From NCBI GenBank assembly GCA_014879875.1, contig JACSRF010000180.1, positions 1-64,000 of the forward strand: a DNA stretch of 64,000 bases, given 5' to 3'. Positions 16,045 through 25,408 of the stretch are shown here, piece after piece. Source of the DNA: Anaerolinea sp. Its GTDB lineage: Bacteria; Chloroflexota; Anaerolineae; Promineifilales; Promineifilaceae. The translations under genes were made by a program, and so were the position numbers. How positions within the stretch are numbered: position 1 is the stretch's first letter; every line of letters begins with the position of its first letter. The notes below the pieces were generated by a model, which saw only the letters and a list, made by a program, of their open reading frames with translations, ran no database searches and had not been told where the DNA came from.

Positions 16045-17793
16045 ATGCGTTCAGATTGGGCAACGCCTCTCAACCCATTCACCCTGCTATACCTTATTTT
16101 CACGCTAACCGCCTTTATCGTTAGCCCGCTGCCAGAACGCAGTTTGCCCTACCTGATCCAGGCCGGGAGCGGCGTGTTGGGATTTTTGGTCGTTTACGTC
16201 TGGTTAGACAGACCGTCCCGGCTGCGGTGGCTGCTCCAGGCAATGGTTCTGGGGGCTGGCGCGTTGTCGCTGGCCGGTTTCTTCCTGGTGGAATGGCCAT
16301 CCCAATATCTGTTCGATTTACGGCTGGCGCTCATCCATCTACCCCATTTACCGCTCCCTTTTTCTATCCATCCCAACGCCATAGCCGGGGCGCTGCTGCC
16401 GCCGATCTGCCTGGCCTGGGGCGTCTGGCGCTTCAGGCTGTCCCGTTGGCAGCGGGCGTGGCTGATCGTTGCTGTGGCGCTCATGAGCCTCATGCTGCTG
16501 CTCACCCAATCTCGCAACGCCTGGCTGGCCCTGTTGGCGGCCTGGGGCGCCTACCAGGTATGGGGGCGTTTTCGCTTCGTCTACTTTGCCATTGGACTGG
16601 GCGTGTTGATCGCCCTCCCTTTTGCCGTCAATCTGCTGCCCGCAGCGGGTTTGTCCCACCTGGAGCGGGGCGTGGCCTTTGTAGATAACGCCAGCAAATC
16701 CGGCGAGAGTGATGAGCCAAGTTGGTTGTCCCGGCTGGAAATATGGCGCGTGGCCGGGCAGACACTGGCCGATTATCCGGTGGTGGGGGCCGGTCTTTAT
16801 GCGTTTGAGCCGGTGAGCCGGGCCAACTATGTCTACGCCGTCGTCTCGCCCCAGCTTAATTTTACCCACGCCCATAATTTATTTTGGCAAACGGCCGTTA
16901 ACCTGGGCGTCATGGGGTTATTGACGGCGGTTGGCCTGTGGGGCGCGACGCTGTGGGGGCTGTGGCAAAGGCAGCCGCAGTTGGCGCTGGACGGGGTTGA
17001 CTGGACGGCCGTCGAATGGACGGCCGTTGACTGGACGGCCGTTGTCGGGGCAGCGTTCATAAGCTCTCTCTGGTTCAATCTGTTTGATTTGATCGCCTGG
17101 GAGATGAAAGCTGGCGTTATCATCTGGCTGTTACTGGCCGTCGCCATGCGCCTCAGTCCGGCGCAAAAGGCACATAAGGCATCTGGTTTAGCCGGCGTTG
17201 TCTTAGCTGCCTGGCTGATTTTGCTGCTCTCGCCCCCTGGTCAGGGGAACTGGCGGCGTCTCCAGTTAGACCAGGCCCGCTTTACCCAGACCGCCGCGCC
17301 GCCCGTGTCGCCAACGACGTTTGCTAACGACGCCCGGCGTCTGGGGCTGGCCTATTTTTTACGGCAAGAGGTGGATGCGGCCGTATCCGCCTGGCAAGCT
17401 GATGCGCAGAGCGTCACGTTTTTGCGGCAGCAAGGGGTAATGGCTTTTTATGAGGGGGAGTGGGAAACGGCCGTTACCTGGCACCATTTAGCCTTGCAGT
17501 TGGATAAGACAGACGGGCTGACCCATTACTGGTTGGGCATGGCCTACGAAGCCCAGGGAAATCCAACGCTGGCCCGCCACCATTACGATCTGGCTTTAGC
17601 CGACCTGCTAGGAAATGGGCCAACGGACGTTATAGCCGAGACATGGGAAGGGCGCGGGCGGGTCATGGCCCAGTCAGGTCAATGGGAAGCGGCCGCCGAC
17701 TCCTTTGCCCAAGCTGTCGCCCTTTTCCCCGACAACCCAGACTACGCCCAACAACTACGTGAGGTCAATCTCCTCCTGCAAGGAGAGGAATAG
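16045..17793 (+). CDS. O-antigen ligase family membrane protein with TPR tail
   Basis: A 582-residue protein with about ten membrane segments (residues 10-400), the Wzy_C-type loop PVVGAGLYAFEPVSRANYVY and HAHNLFWQTAVNLGVMG, and a soluble C-terminal part with tetratricopeptide repeats (GVMAFYEGEWETAVTWHHLALQ; MAQSGQWEAAADSFAQAVAL). Such TPR-bearing forms are common among PglL/WaaL-type glycan ligases. It would transfer or polymerise glycans on the outer face of the membrane. ATG at 16045, with CAGGAAAAATT upstream, is a better start than 16000. Residues around 330-345 contain a threefold WTAV repeat produced by three 15-base units, each centred on ACGGCCGT. It is the second ligase-like gene in the locus. 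Confidence 0.85.
   Translation: MRSDWATPLNPFTLLYLIFTLTAFIVSPLPERSLPYLIQAGSGVLGFLVVYVWLDRPSRLRWLLQAMVLGAGALSLAGFFLVEWPSQYLFDLRLALIHLPHLPLPFSIHPNAIAGALLPPICLAWGVWRFRLSRWQRAWLIVAVALMSLMLLLTQSRNAWLALLAAWGAYQVWGRFRFVYFAIGLGVLIALPFAVNLLPAAGLSHLERGVAFVDNASKSGESDEPSWLSRLEIWRVAGQTLADYPVVGAGLYAFEPVSRANYVYAVVSPQLNFTHAHNLFWQTAVNLGVMGLLTAVGLWGATLWGLWQRQPQLALDGVDWTAVEWTAVDWTAVVGAAFISSLWFNLFDLIAWEMKAGVIIWLLLAVAMRLSPAQKAHKASGLAGVVLAAWLILLLSPPGQGNWRRLQLDQARFTQTAAPPVSPTTFANDARRLGLAYFLRQEVDAAVSAWQADAQSVTFLRQQGVMAFYEGEWETAVTWHHLALQLDKTDGLTHYWLGMAYEAQGNPTLARHHYDLALADLLGNGPTDVIAETWEGRGRVMAQSGQWEAAADSFAQAVALFPDNPDYAQQLREVNLLLQGEE
16998..17042 (+). repeat. 15-bp tandem repeat x3 built on ACGGCCGT
   Basis: Three consecutive in-frame units of the form TGACTGGACGGCCGT, with ACGGCCGT at 17005, 17020 and 17035. 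They encode DWTAV-EWTAV-DWTAV in a loop of the ligase-like protein. Slippage or unequal exchange at the palindrome is a likely cause. Confidence 0.9.
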
Positions 17794-17848
17794 GGCACGG
17801 GTTTTTACAACTTAACCGCTGTGTTTATCCGCGCCAATCCCTGCCCCA

Positions 17849-18958
17849 TCAATCCGCAAGCGTTTGTTCATAGAGCTGCACGAAGCGAGCGGTCATATAA
17901 GGGAGGCTGAAGTTGTCTTCGGCCTGCTGGCGCGCCCACTGCCGCTGTTCAGCGTAAACTTCCGGCTGGAGCAGAGCGGCGATTTGTGCGGCCAGGGCAG
18001 CGGCGCTTTGCCGGGGCGGGGCAGCCGCGACCTGGGGCAAGACGCCCACCGGCGTGCCCAGGGCCGGCAGGCCACAAGCTAGCGCTTCGATGACGGCCAT
18101 ACCCTGCGATTCATGACGGGAGGTTTGCAGATAGAGATGACCTTGTGGGTAGAAGGCGGGCATCTGCGGATACGGCCGTTTCCCCACCCATTCCACCCGA
18201 TCCACCAGGCCATACCGGGCCGCCAGATCGTGCAACAACTGCGCCAGCGGCCCGTCCCCCGCCAACAGCAGGCACGCGCTGGGCAGTTCAGGCCGAATTT
18301 GCCGCAAAACATCCAACAGTAACGGCTGATTTTTGACGCCGGCTAAAGAAGCAGCCTGGACGATAGTCGGCCGTTGCCAAGCGGCGCTGGTCTGGGGACG
18401 GAACAATGTCGTGTCTACGCCGAGGGGGGCCAGGCGAGATTTGGCTGCCGGGACGCCTTGCTCATGGCAAAGAGCAAGTTGATAAGCGGATCCGGCCGTG
18501 ACCCAGGCGGCCTGGCGCAGGGCAAAGCGAATCATCTGGCGACGCGCGACCGATCCCTGCATACCATACTGAATATCGGGCAAATAAATCAGTTCGCCGC
18601 CGCCGACGCTGGCGATAACCGGCCGTTTGATCTGACGGGCGGCGAGGACGGCCGTAAAAGCGGGTTCATCCACCCAAAAAGCGTGCAGAATGTCAAACGG
18701 CCGTTGCCCGTGCGCCGTCACGATAGCCCGTACTGCCTCTCGCCACAGCGGGAACGACGCCAACCCGCTCCGCGTTCCCCCGCCCAGGGCGATATGGGTG
18801 AGGCCGCCAAAGCGATAGACGCCCGCCGCCGGGTAGCGTAGGCTAAAGACCGTCACTTCATGCGTTTGCGCCAATTGACAGGCCAGGTTTTGCAGCGCCG
18901 GAATGGCCCAATGGTCAGCATCCCGGCTAAAACCAGGGACAATCAGCGCGATTCTCAC
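17849..18958 (-). CDS. Glycosyltransferase family 4 (2)
   Basis: A 369-residue GT-B glycosyltransferase. N-terminus [22 protein letters not shown]; acceptor-side [14 protein letters not shown]; conserved [12 protein letters not shown] with [14 protein letters not shown]; donor domain [18 protein letters not shown], then [19 protein letters not shown], where the E-x7-E motif (ESQGMAVIE) lies near residue 295. The reading is straightforward; the sugar is not known. It is on the strand opposite to the main glycan operon, converging with the ligase at 17793, and its start overlaps the stop of the GT-C gene by four bases, so these two are co-translated as a small operon of their own. Confidence 0.9.
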   Translation of the reverse strand: MRIALIVPGFSRDADHWAIPALQNLACQLAQTHEVTVFSLRYPAAGVYRFGGLTHIALGGGTRSGLASFPLWREAVRAIVTAHGQRPFDILHAFWVDEPAFTAVLAARQIKRPVIASVGGGELIYLPDIQYGMQGSVARRQMIRFALRQAAWVTAGSAYQLALCHEQGVPAAKSRLAPLGVDTTLFRPQTSAAWQRPTIVQAASLAGVKNQPLLLDVLRQIRPELPSACLLLAGDGPLAQLLHDLAARYGLVDRVEWVGKRPYPQMPAFYPQGHLYLQTSRHESQGMAVIEALACGLPALGTPVGVLPQVAAAPPRQSAAALAAQIAALLQPEVYAEQRQWARQQAEDNFSLPYMTARFVQLYEQTLAD

Positions 18959-20442
18959 GGCGCAACCTGGTACAAGACAAAGTCGTCGTACTGGGCGATG
19001 GGCGTCAGGCGGGTATGCGTTTGCAGCCAGGCCAGGTTTTGCGCCGGGCTTTTACCGGCCCACTGCGTTTGTACGTTGTCGGGGTTGATGAGGAGGTAAA
19101 CGGCCGTTTCACGGGTCATTATCTCCTGTAAATCCTGTTCGGTAAGCGAGAAAAGCTCGCGCGTATCAATGGCGGTGTAATGCTGCATGGTAGCCGTCAG
19201 GCCAAAGGCTAAAAGTGTTGCCGTCGCGGGAATTTGCCGACCGACGTCCAATGTCATTTGCTTTGACTGGTTGGCCCAGGCGGTAAAGGCGCCGACATCG
19301 CGCGCGGCCCAGAAAACGCTGCCCAGTAACGCCACCAGGCAATAAGCGAGCAACAACGGCCGCCAGCGGATTGCCAACCACGCCCAAACCCAATCAACCC
19401 CCAAACCGACCAACACCAGCAGCGGTGGGAAAAAGGTGAGGGGGAAGCGCCAGTTTTGCCAGGGAACGCCCGCCAAAAAGAGATAAACGGTCAGCGGCCA
19501 ACCAATCAAGAGGACGGCAAGGGCCGGTTTCTGTCGCCGCATGGTCCACAACCCTATCAACCAAAAGGGGGCAAATAAGGGAAAGATGTAGGCGGGGTGA
19601 AAAGTAGGCCGGGCATAAAAGTGGCCGGTAGCGTACTCGTAGTGGAAACGGCCGTCGGCGTTAAGCATCTCTTTTTGCAGCGCATTGGCCGGATTCCAGC
19701 TATATACGGTAAGGTCGCCCACATAGGATAGTTCGCTGCGGGAAAGATCGGCGACAAAGTGCAGGCCGAAAATGCTTCCAACAATGGCGACCGCGATAGC
19801 AGAGGCGACCACCATCTGGCGCAGGGGGATGCGGGTGGCGCGCCAGGCCAGGAGGGCGCTGCAGCCCCAGGGAAGGATCAGCAGCGCATAGATCCAGCGG
19901 GTGAGGATAGCGAAAGCCAGCAGGACGGCTGTCAAGGCCAGCCATTGCCAAGAGAGACGGCGCAGATAGCGGATCATGCTCAAGGCTGACAATGTGGCCC
20001 ATAAAAGCGCCGGCGCATCGGCCATGACCGACAAGCTGGAAAGTAATAGTTGCGCGGCAACGGCGGCCAACAGTCCGGCAGTCAACGCGCCGCGCGGGGC
20101 GGAGAGCCGTTCGCGGCCGTATTCAAGGACAAGTAAGTAGACGAGCGGGGCAATGGCCGCGCCGGTTAGCAGGCTGGCTAACTGCCCGGCAACTGGATGC
20201 GGACCAATGAAAACGGCCGTAAACAGGATGAGCATGGGGTAGCCGATGGGCCAGAAGAAGGGAGGCGGAGGTTGACCTGCCACCAGCGCCGCCCGCAAGG
20301 AAAGGGCATAGTTGAAATAAGCAAACGGGTCTTGTCCGTATAATCCGTCGAATTGGCTGAAAGCGACAAAAACGAGACGCACCAGCAGGGCAAATAAAAA
20401 AAGAAAAAGCGGGAGCCAGGGGTAGAGTCGCTGCATGGGCAT
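18955..20442 (-). CDS. GT-C (PMT/ArnT-type) membrane glycosyltransferase
   Basis: A 495-residue protein with roughly 11-12 hydrophobic helices, beginning with a membrane segment ([19 protein letters not shown]) followed by [20 protein letters not shown], the acidic first extracellular loop of GT39-like enzymes. These use polyprenyl-phosphate sugars as donors on the outer side of the membrane to modify lipids, glycans or proteins. The C-terminal ~100 residues form a soluble tail. It heads a two-gene unit with the GT4 at 17849 and is transcribed away from the methyltransferase gene at 20482; only about 40 bases lie between the two starts, so the divergent promoters must overlap or extend into the genes. 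Confidence 0.8.
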   Translation of the reverse strand: MPMQRLYPWLPLFLFLFALLVRLVFVAFSQFDGLYGQDPFAYFNYALSLRAALVAGQPPPPFFWPIGYPMLILFTAVFIGPHPVAGQLASLLTGAAIAPLVYLLVLEYGRERLSAPRGALTAGLLAAVAAQLLLSSLSVMADAPALLWATLSALSMIRYLRRLSWQWLALTAVLLAFAILTRWIYALLILPWGCSALLAWRATRIPLRQMVVASAIAVAIVGSIFGLHFVADLSRSELSYVGDLTVYSWNPANALQKEMLNADGRFHYEYATGHFYARPTFHPAYIFPLFAPFWLIGLWTMRRQKPALAVLLIGWPLTVYLFLAGVPWQNWRFPLTFFPPLLVLVGLGVDWVWAWLAIRWRPLLLAYCLVALLGSVFWAARDVGAFTAWANQSKQMTLDVGRQIPATATLLAFGLTATMQHYTAIDTRELFSLTEQDLQEIMTRETAVYLLINPDNVQTQWAGKSPAQNLAWLQTHTRLTPIAQYDDFVLYQVAP

Positions 20443-20481
20443 ATCGTACTATACTGTTGGGGTTTGTGGTACATTTGGTTT

Positions 20482-21159
20482 ATGCTGAAACAGACGATAC
20501 GTTTTTGGGGACGGCTCTGGTACCGGACGCGCTTTTTGCTATTCCAGCGCCATCGTTTTGACCGGTTGACGCTGGAGTGGGTGGTGGGACGGCCGTTTCT
20601 CATTTTGCCCCAGGTGTTTAACCCTGCCCTCTTTTGGACGAGCGAATGGATGGCCCACGCCCTCAACGAGCGGCTGATTCCGCCCGGCGCGCGGGTCCTG
20701 GACATGGGAACGGGGTCGGGCGTGGGGGCGGTGTGTGCGGCGCAGTGGACAAACCGGGTAACGGCCGTAGATATTAACCCGGCGGCCGTGCGCTGCGCCC
20801 GCATCAACGTTTTGCTGAATGAAGTGGAAGATTGCGTCACTGTCAGAGAGGGGGATTTATTTACGGCCGTATCCGGCGAAACGTTCGACGTCATCCTCTT
20901 CAACCCGCCCTACTTTTCCGGTCAGCCGCAAAACGCCCTGGATCGCGCCTTTCGCGCCGAAGATGTAATTGAGCGTTTCGTTGATCAACTACATGGGCAT
21001 CTCAACCCAAACGGCTGCGCCCTGATCCTGCTCTCGTCAGAGGGCGACGAGAGCCGCTTTCTCGCCCTGTTCCGGCAGCATGGCTGTGAGGTTGAGGTCG
21101 CCGCGCAACGGCCGTTGCCCACCGAAACCCTCACCCTCTACGCCCTGCGCTGGAAATGA
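20482..21159 (+). CDS. N5-glutamine/small-molecule methyltransferase-like protein (HemK/PrmC fold)
   Basis: A class I methyltransferase of about 225 residues. The SAM-binding glycine loop is VLDMGTGSGVGAVCAAQW, the acidic second-strand residue is VTAVDINPAAVRCARINV, and the catalytic-type motif is VILFNPPYFSG: the NPPY tetrapeptide marks enzymes methylating amide or amine nitrogens, such as PrmC and N6-adenine methyltransferases. It is shorter than PrmC and lacks the N-terminal helical domain, so it is probably not the release-factor enzyme itself. The start is uncertain: the track uses TTG at 20464, while ATG at 20482 is more usual; neither has a strong ribosome-binding site. The next gene begins 30 bases downstream. 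Confidence 0.8.
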   Translation: MLKQTIRFWGRLWYRTRFLLFQRHRFDRLTLEWVVGRPFLILPQVFNPALFWTSEWMAHALNERLIPPGARVLDMGTGSGVGAVCAAQWTNRVTAVDINPAAVRCARINVLLNEVEDCVTVREGDLFTAVSGETFDVILFNPPYFSGQPQNALDRAFRAEDVIERFVDQLHGHLNPNGCALILLSSEGDESRFLALFRQHGCEVEVAAQRPLPTETLTLYALRWK

Positions 21160-21189
21160 ATAGGGCGTAGAGGTAGAGGGGACATCATT

Positions 21190-22782
21190 GTGTTGTTGAT
21201 TGTTGGTTTGGATGGAGCGACATTTGATTTACTCTTGCCGTGGTTGGCAGAAGGCCATTTGCCGACGATGGCCCGCTGGCGACAAGAGGGCGTCTCCGCA
21301 CCGTTAACTTCCACCATGCCACCGGTGACGCCGGCGGCATGGGCCACCTTCATGAGTGGCAAAAATCCGGGCAAGCATGGCATTTTTGACTTTTTTCACC
21401 CCCGTTCCCCCGACCTGGATAAGCCGCAGCTCGTCAACATGACCGATATGAAGGCACGGCCGTTCTGGGATTATCTTGCAGACGCAGGGCGGCGGGTGGG
21501 CGTGTTAAACGTGCCCTTAACCTACCCACCACGGCCGGTCAACGGCTTCCTCGTCCCCGGCTTGCTCAGCCCGGACGAGGGGGCGACCACATTTCCGCCC
21601 GACTTGCTGACCCCTTACCGGGCCGAACTGGGGCCGTACCGTCTCGTCCCCCACCAGCATTATCATCCGCGCCGGATAGACGACTATGTGGCTGACCTGC
21701 GCCGCGTCACCGAGACGCAAATTCAGTACGCCCTGCGCATTGTCCAGGATCATCCAGTGGATTTTTTGATCATTCACTTTCTGGCGCCCGATCTGGCCCA
21801 GCATAAACTGTGGCATACGCAAGATAAAACCCATCCCTGGTACCGGCCGGAACTGTGGGCGCGTTATGGGACAGTAATTCGAGAAATTTTCGCCCAAATT
21901 GATCGAGGATTGGCGGCGCTGCTGGCTTTGTTACCGGCGGATACGGCCGTTATCCTCATGAGCGATCACGGCTTTGGCTCCCAACATGAGGTGGTCAACC
22001 TGAACAACTATTTGCTGCAAACCGGCCTGATGTCCCTGAAACCGGAGGCTGACGTTCGCCTGCGCGCCTGGAGCGCCCGGCAAAAAGGGTTGTCCGGCGC
22101 GGCTGCTCGTTTGGCCCGCTGGCGCGGTCGGGAGCGGCTGTTGGGTTTTGCCGATGTGGATTGGGGCCGCACCCGCGCTTACGCCCGCGGCCACATGGGG
22201 CAGGTTTATCTGAATCTACAGGGGCGCGAACCGCAGGGCATCGTCCCGGCGGACGATTACCACACTGTCCGCGACGAAATCAGCGGCTTGCTCCGATCAT
22301 TGCGCCACCCCGACGGGGAACGGCCATTAGTCCAGACCATCATCCCCAGAGAAGCCGCCGCGCACGGACCTTACCTGGCCAATGGTCCAGACCTGCACCT
22401 GATCATGGACGACTACCACACCCTGGCCTATCCTCTTTTTGCCGCTGACGGCCGTCTGGTGACCCAGCAGCGATTGGTAGATTCCGGCAACCACCGGCTG
22501 GAGGGGATTTTTGTGGCCGCCGGCCCAGACATTCAGCGCGGCGGCGCGATACAAGGGGCGCGCTTGCTGGACATCGCCCCCACCGCGCTCCATTGGTTGG
22601 GTGTACCTCTCCCGGATGATCTGGACGGGCGCGTCTTGACCGAGATATTTACGGTTGAGTTTAACGGCCGTCATCCCCTTACTTACCAACCGGCGCAGGC
22701 GGCCGGGTCTGCGCCCGCGTCGCTGCCCGACGCGGCGCAGGCAGAGTTGATCGAACGACTGCGTAACCTGGGCTATTTGTGA
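21190..22782 (+). CDS. Alkaline-phosphatase-superfamily phosphodiesterase/transferase
   Basis: A 530-residue member of the type I phosphodiesterase/nucleotide pyrophosphatase group. The metal and nucleophile region is IVGLDGATFDLLLPWL followed by TSTMPPVTPAAWATFMSGKNPGKHGIFDF (catalytic Thr/Ser in the MPPVTPAAW segment), and the later metal ligands are in AVILMSDHGFGS and the GNHRLEGIFVAAGPD segment. No signal peptide or membrane helix is evident. Members hydrolyse or transfer phosphate esters; in glycan loci they may add or remove phospho-substituents. The start is GTG with AGGGG eight bases before it. Its stop overlaps the flippase start (TGATG), so it is coupled to export of a lipid-linked product. 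Confidence 0.85.
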   Translation: MLLIVGLDGATFDLLLPWLAEGHLPTMARWRQEGVSAPLTSTMPPVTPAAWATFMSGKNPGKHGIFDFFHPRSPDLDKPQLVNMTDMKARPFWDYLADAGRRVGVLNVPLTYPPRPVNGFLVPGLLSPDEGATTFPPDLLTPYRAELGPYRLVPHQHYHPRRIDDYVADLRRVTETQIQYALRIVQDHPVDFLIIHFLAPDLAQHKLWHTQDKTHPWYRPELWARYGTVIREIFAQIDRGLAALLALLPADTAVILMSDHGFGSQHEVVNLNNYLLQTGLMSLKPEADVRLRAWSARQKGLSGAAARLARWRGRERLLGFADVDWGRTRAYARGHMGQVYLNLQGREPQGIVPADDYHTVRDEISGLLRSLRHPDGERPLVQTIIPREAAAHGPYLANGPDLHLIMDDYHTLAYPLFAADGRLVTQQRLVDSGNHRLEGIFVAAGPDIQRGGAIQGARLLDIAPTALHWLGVPLPDDLDGRVLTEIFTVEFNGRHPLTYQPAQAAGSAPASLPDAAQAELIERLRNLGYL

Positions 22783-23945
22783 TGCGCCGGAGTAAATTAC
22801 AGCGCCGCGCCGGGCTGGTGGTCGCCAACTCCTTGCACAACGTACTGCCGATGCTGCTGACGCCATTCGTCTCTTTGCTGGTCATCCGGCAAACGTCGGC
22901 GGCTTTGTGGGGTACGTTTGTGTCCGTGTTGATCACGGTACAGTTAGGGGCGCATCTGGCTGCCTGGGGCAACGACGCCTATTTGCTGCGGGAGTTCAGC
23001 CGCAATCCGGCGGGCATTGCCCACGCCTGGCAAAGTTGTTTGCGCACCAGGCTGGCGCTGTTTGCCGGTTTGGCGCTGCTGGCCGCGCTGCTTTACCCGC
23101 AGACGGCCGGTTGGATTATCTTATGGGGGGTGGCGCTGGCCTTGCACCAATCTTGCGCCGTCATGGTGACATACAAACGGGATTTTCTCCTGGCGGCCGG
23201 CGTGGAGTTGGTTGGGCTGGCAGGGATGGTGACGGCCGTTTTCTGTGCGGGCGAGGCGATTACGCCGAATTGGTTGCTGCGGTTGTTTGCGCTAACGACG
23301 CTGGCGAAGGCGATAGGGCTGCTGCTGCGTTATCGGGCGATTGTGTGGGGGGGAGACGGCCGTTTCCAACCCCGCTATTTTCTCCTGGCCCTACCTTTCT
23401 TTCTACTCGGCTTTGGCGGGATGCTCAACTCGCGCATTGACCTCTATATCGTCGCTCTCTATTTCCCGGCCGAAGCGGTCGGAACTTACCAGGTTTTCTC
23501 CAGCTTCTTGCTCTATGTCCAGGCATTAGCCGGGTTTGTTGTGCTGCCGTTTGTCAAAACCATCTATCGCTTACCCTACACCGCCATTCGCCCAATGGCC
23601 CGCTCCCTGTTTGGCCTGGGCTGCCTCATTGTTCCGGCGGCCATGATCGCCCTTTCTTTCTTGCTGAGCCGATTATATGGTATTCTTTTACCGTCCACCT
23701 TTTTCTGGCTTGGTGGGTTGGCCGTTTTGCCCATTTTTTACTACCTGCCCATCATCTACGCCTTGTACAAGGCCGAAAAGCAGACGACCGTTTTACTGGT
23801 TAATTTGTTGGGCATTGTCAGCGCCCTGCTTCTAAACCTTACCTTGCTCCCCCGCCTGGGGCTGATTGGGGCGATTGGGGCGATGGCTCTGATTAAATGG
23901 TTGGCGCTGCTCATTTACGACTGGCAAGGTAGACGACTATATTGA
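22782..23945 (+). CDS. Polysaccharide flippase (2)
   Basis: A 387-residue membrane protein with about 12 hydrophobic segments, starting MRRSKLQRRAGLVVANSLHNVLPMLLTPFVSLLVIRQTS, similar in plan to MOP-superfamily lipid-linked oligosaccharide flippases. It is less typical than the flippase at 9363 and somewhat shorter. The start used is ATG at 22782, one base overlapping the stop of the phosphodiesterase gene; a GTG three bases earlier is also possible. The downstream radical SAM gene follows within a few bases, placing flippase, phosphodiesterase, radical SAM enzyme and two methyltransferases in one unit (21190-27123). Confidence 0.82.
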   Translation: MRRSKLQRRAGLVVANSLHNVLPMLLTPFVSLLVIRQTSAALWGTFVSVLITVQLGAHLAAWGNDAYLLREFSRNPAGIAHAWQSCLRTRLALFAGLALLAALLYPQTAGWIILWGVALALHQSCAVMVTYKRDFLLAAGVELVGLAGMVTAVFCAGEAITPNWLLRLFALTTLAKAIGLLLRYRAIVWGGDGRFQPRYFLLALPFFLLGFGGMLNSRIDLYIVALYFPAEAVGTYQVFSSFLLYVQALAGFVVLPFVKTIYRLPYTAIRPMARSLFGLGCLIVPAAMIALSFLLSRLYGILLPSTFFWLGGLAVLPIFYYLPIIYALYKAEKQTTVLLVNLLGIVSALLLNLTLLPRLGLIGAIGAMALIKWLALLIYDWQGRRLY

Positions 23946-23950
23946 CGCCT

Positions 23951-25408
23951 ATGGACATTCTCCTCGCGCACGGTTATTTTATTGCTGAAGACGAACATGA
24001 GCGGGCGATCATGAAGCCTTACCCTACCCTGGGTTTGCTTTATATCTCGTCCCACCTGAAAGCCAAGGGCTTTACGGTGGATTTATTCGACGGCACGTTC
24101 CAGACAATGGCTGATTTTGTGGCGCATGTGCGCCGGAAACGGCCGTCCCTCGTCGGCCTCTACTGCAATCTAATGACCAAACAAAATATTCTGCGCATGA
24201 TCCCGGTGTGCAAGGAAGTGGGGGCGACGGTTATTCTGGGCGGGCCAGAACCGGCCAACTACGCCGCCGAATACCTGACCTTTCACGCGGATATTGTGGT
24301 CGTTGGTGAAGGGGAATTGACGCTGGAGGAGCTAATTCCTCATCTGGCGCGGCACGGCCGCAGCCAACTCAACGCCATCCAGGGTCTCATTTTCCAGGAC
24401 GACGATGGGCGCCTGGTACAGACGGCGGCGCGGCCCTATATCAAAGACCTCTCCGCCCAGCCCTGGCCTGACCGGGAAGCCATAGACATGCCTCGCTACC
24501 TCGATACCTGGAAAACCCATCACGGCCGTAGTTCCGTTTCCCTCATCACAGCGCGGGGTTGCCCTTACACCTGTACCTGGTGCAGCCATTCTGTTTTCGG
24601 CCACACCCACCGCCGCCGCGCGGTCGAAGACGTGGCCGACGAAGTGGCCTGGATTCAAGAAACCTACCAGCCCGACCAGCTATGGTACGCCGACGACGTG
24701 CTGACCATTGCCCCCCGCTGGTTTCTCAGCTACGCCGCCGAACTGAAACGGCGCGGTCTGGGCGTCCCCTTTGAATGTATCAGCCGCCCCGACCGGCTGG
24801 ACGAAAAGATTGTCGCCGCCCTGGCCGACATGGGCTGCGAACGGCTTTGGCTCGGTTCGGAGAGCGGTTCGCAGCCTGTCCTGGAGAGGATGAAGCGCAA
24901 AACCGAGGTGGCCGATTTGCTGGCGAAAAACCGGCTGCTGCAAGCGGCGGGCATTGAAGTGGGCATGTTTATCATGCTCGGCTACGACGGCGAGGAAATG
25001 GCCGACATTGAAGCGACGGCAGCTTATTTGAAGGAGGCGAACCCAGACCTGTTTCTAACAACGGTGGCTTATCCCATCAAAGGCACGGCCTATTACAACG
25101 CTGTTGCCGACCGGGTCACGACGCCGCTGGCCTGGGACGCACGAACAGACCGGGATTTACAGGTAAACGGCCGTTACTCGCGCCAATTTTACGATCATGC
25201 CACCCGCTGGCTGGTCAACACCGTCAACCTGAGCAAGGCGTGGCGCGCCGGGCAGCGCCATCCTCTGCGCCTGGGGAAACTGTGGCTTAACACCCAACGC
25301 GGCCGTTTGGGGATGCGCCTGACCCAACATCAGCGCGAAAGCGGCCAAACGGCAGACAGCGGTGGCCGGGGCTGGTCGGCCAAAGAGCGAGCCGCCGATG
25401 GCTGGTAA
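23951..25408 (+). CDS. B12-binding-domain radical SAM protein (3)
   Basis: 485 residues, close in plan to the enzyme at 14443. Cobalamin-binding part: MKPYPTLGLLYISSHLKAKGFTVDLFDGTF and TVILGGPEPANYAAEYLTFHADIVVVGEGE. Radical SAM part: ITARGCPYTCTWCSHSVFG (C-x3-C-x2-C), QLWYADDVLT, RLWLGSESGSQPVLERM. The last ~100 residues (ATRWLVNTVNLSKAWRAGQRHPL) match the tail style of the 14443 protein, so the two are paralogues probably acting on related substrates. ATG at 23951 is preferred over TTG at 23942. The next gene starts inside its 3' end. Confidence 0.88.
   Translation: MDILLAHGYFIAEDEHERAIMKPYPTLGLLYISSHLKAKGFTVDLFDGTFQTMADFVAHVRRKRPSLVGLYCNLMTKQNILRMIPVCKEVGATVILGGPEPANYAAEYLTFHADIVVVGEGELTLEELIPHLARHGRSQLNAIQGLIFQDDDGRLVQTAARPYIKDLSAQPWPDREAIDMPRYLDTWKTHHGRSSVSLITARGCPYTCTWCSHSVFGHTHRRRAVEDVADEVAWIQETYQPDQLWYADDVLTIAPRWFLSYAAELKRRGLGVPFECISRPDRLDEKIVAALADMGCERLWLGSESGSQPVLERMKRKTEVADLLAKNRLLQAAGIEVGMFIMLGYDGEEMADIEATAAYLKEANPDLFLTTVAYPIKGTAYYNAVADRVTTPLAWDARTDRDLQVNGRYSRQFYDHATRWLVNTVNLSKAWRAGQRHPLRLGKLWLNTQRGRLGMRLTQHQRESGQTADSGGRGWSAKERAADGW

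Noticed and set aside
20464-21159. PrmC (release-factor methyltransferase) assignment
   Set aside because: NPPY is present but the protein lacks the N-terminal domain and prfA is not adjacent.
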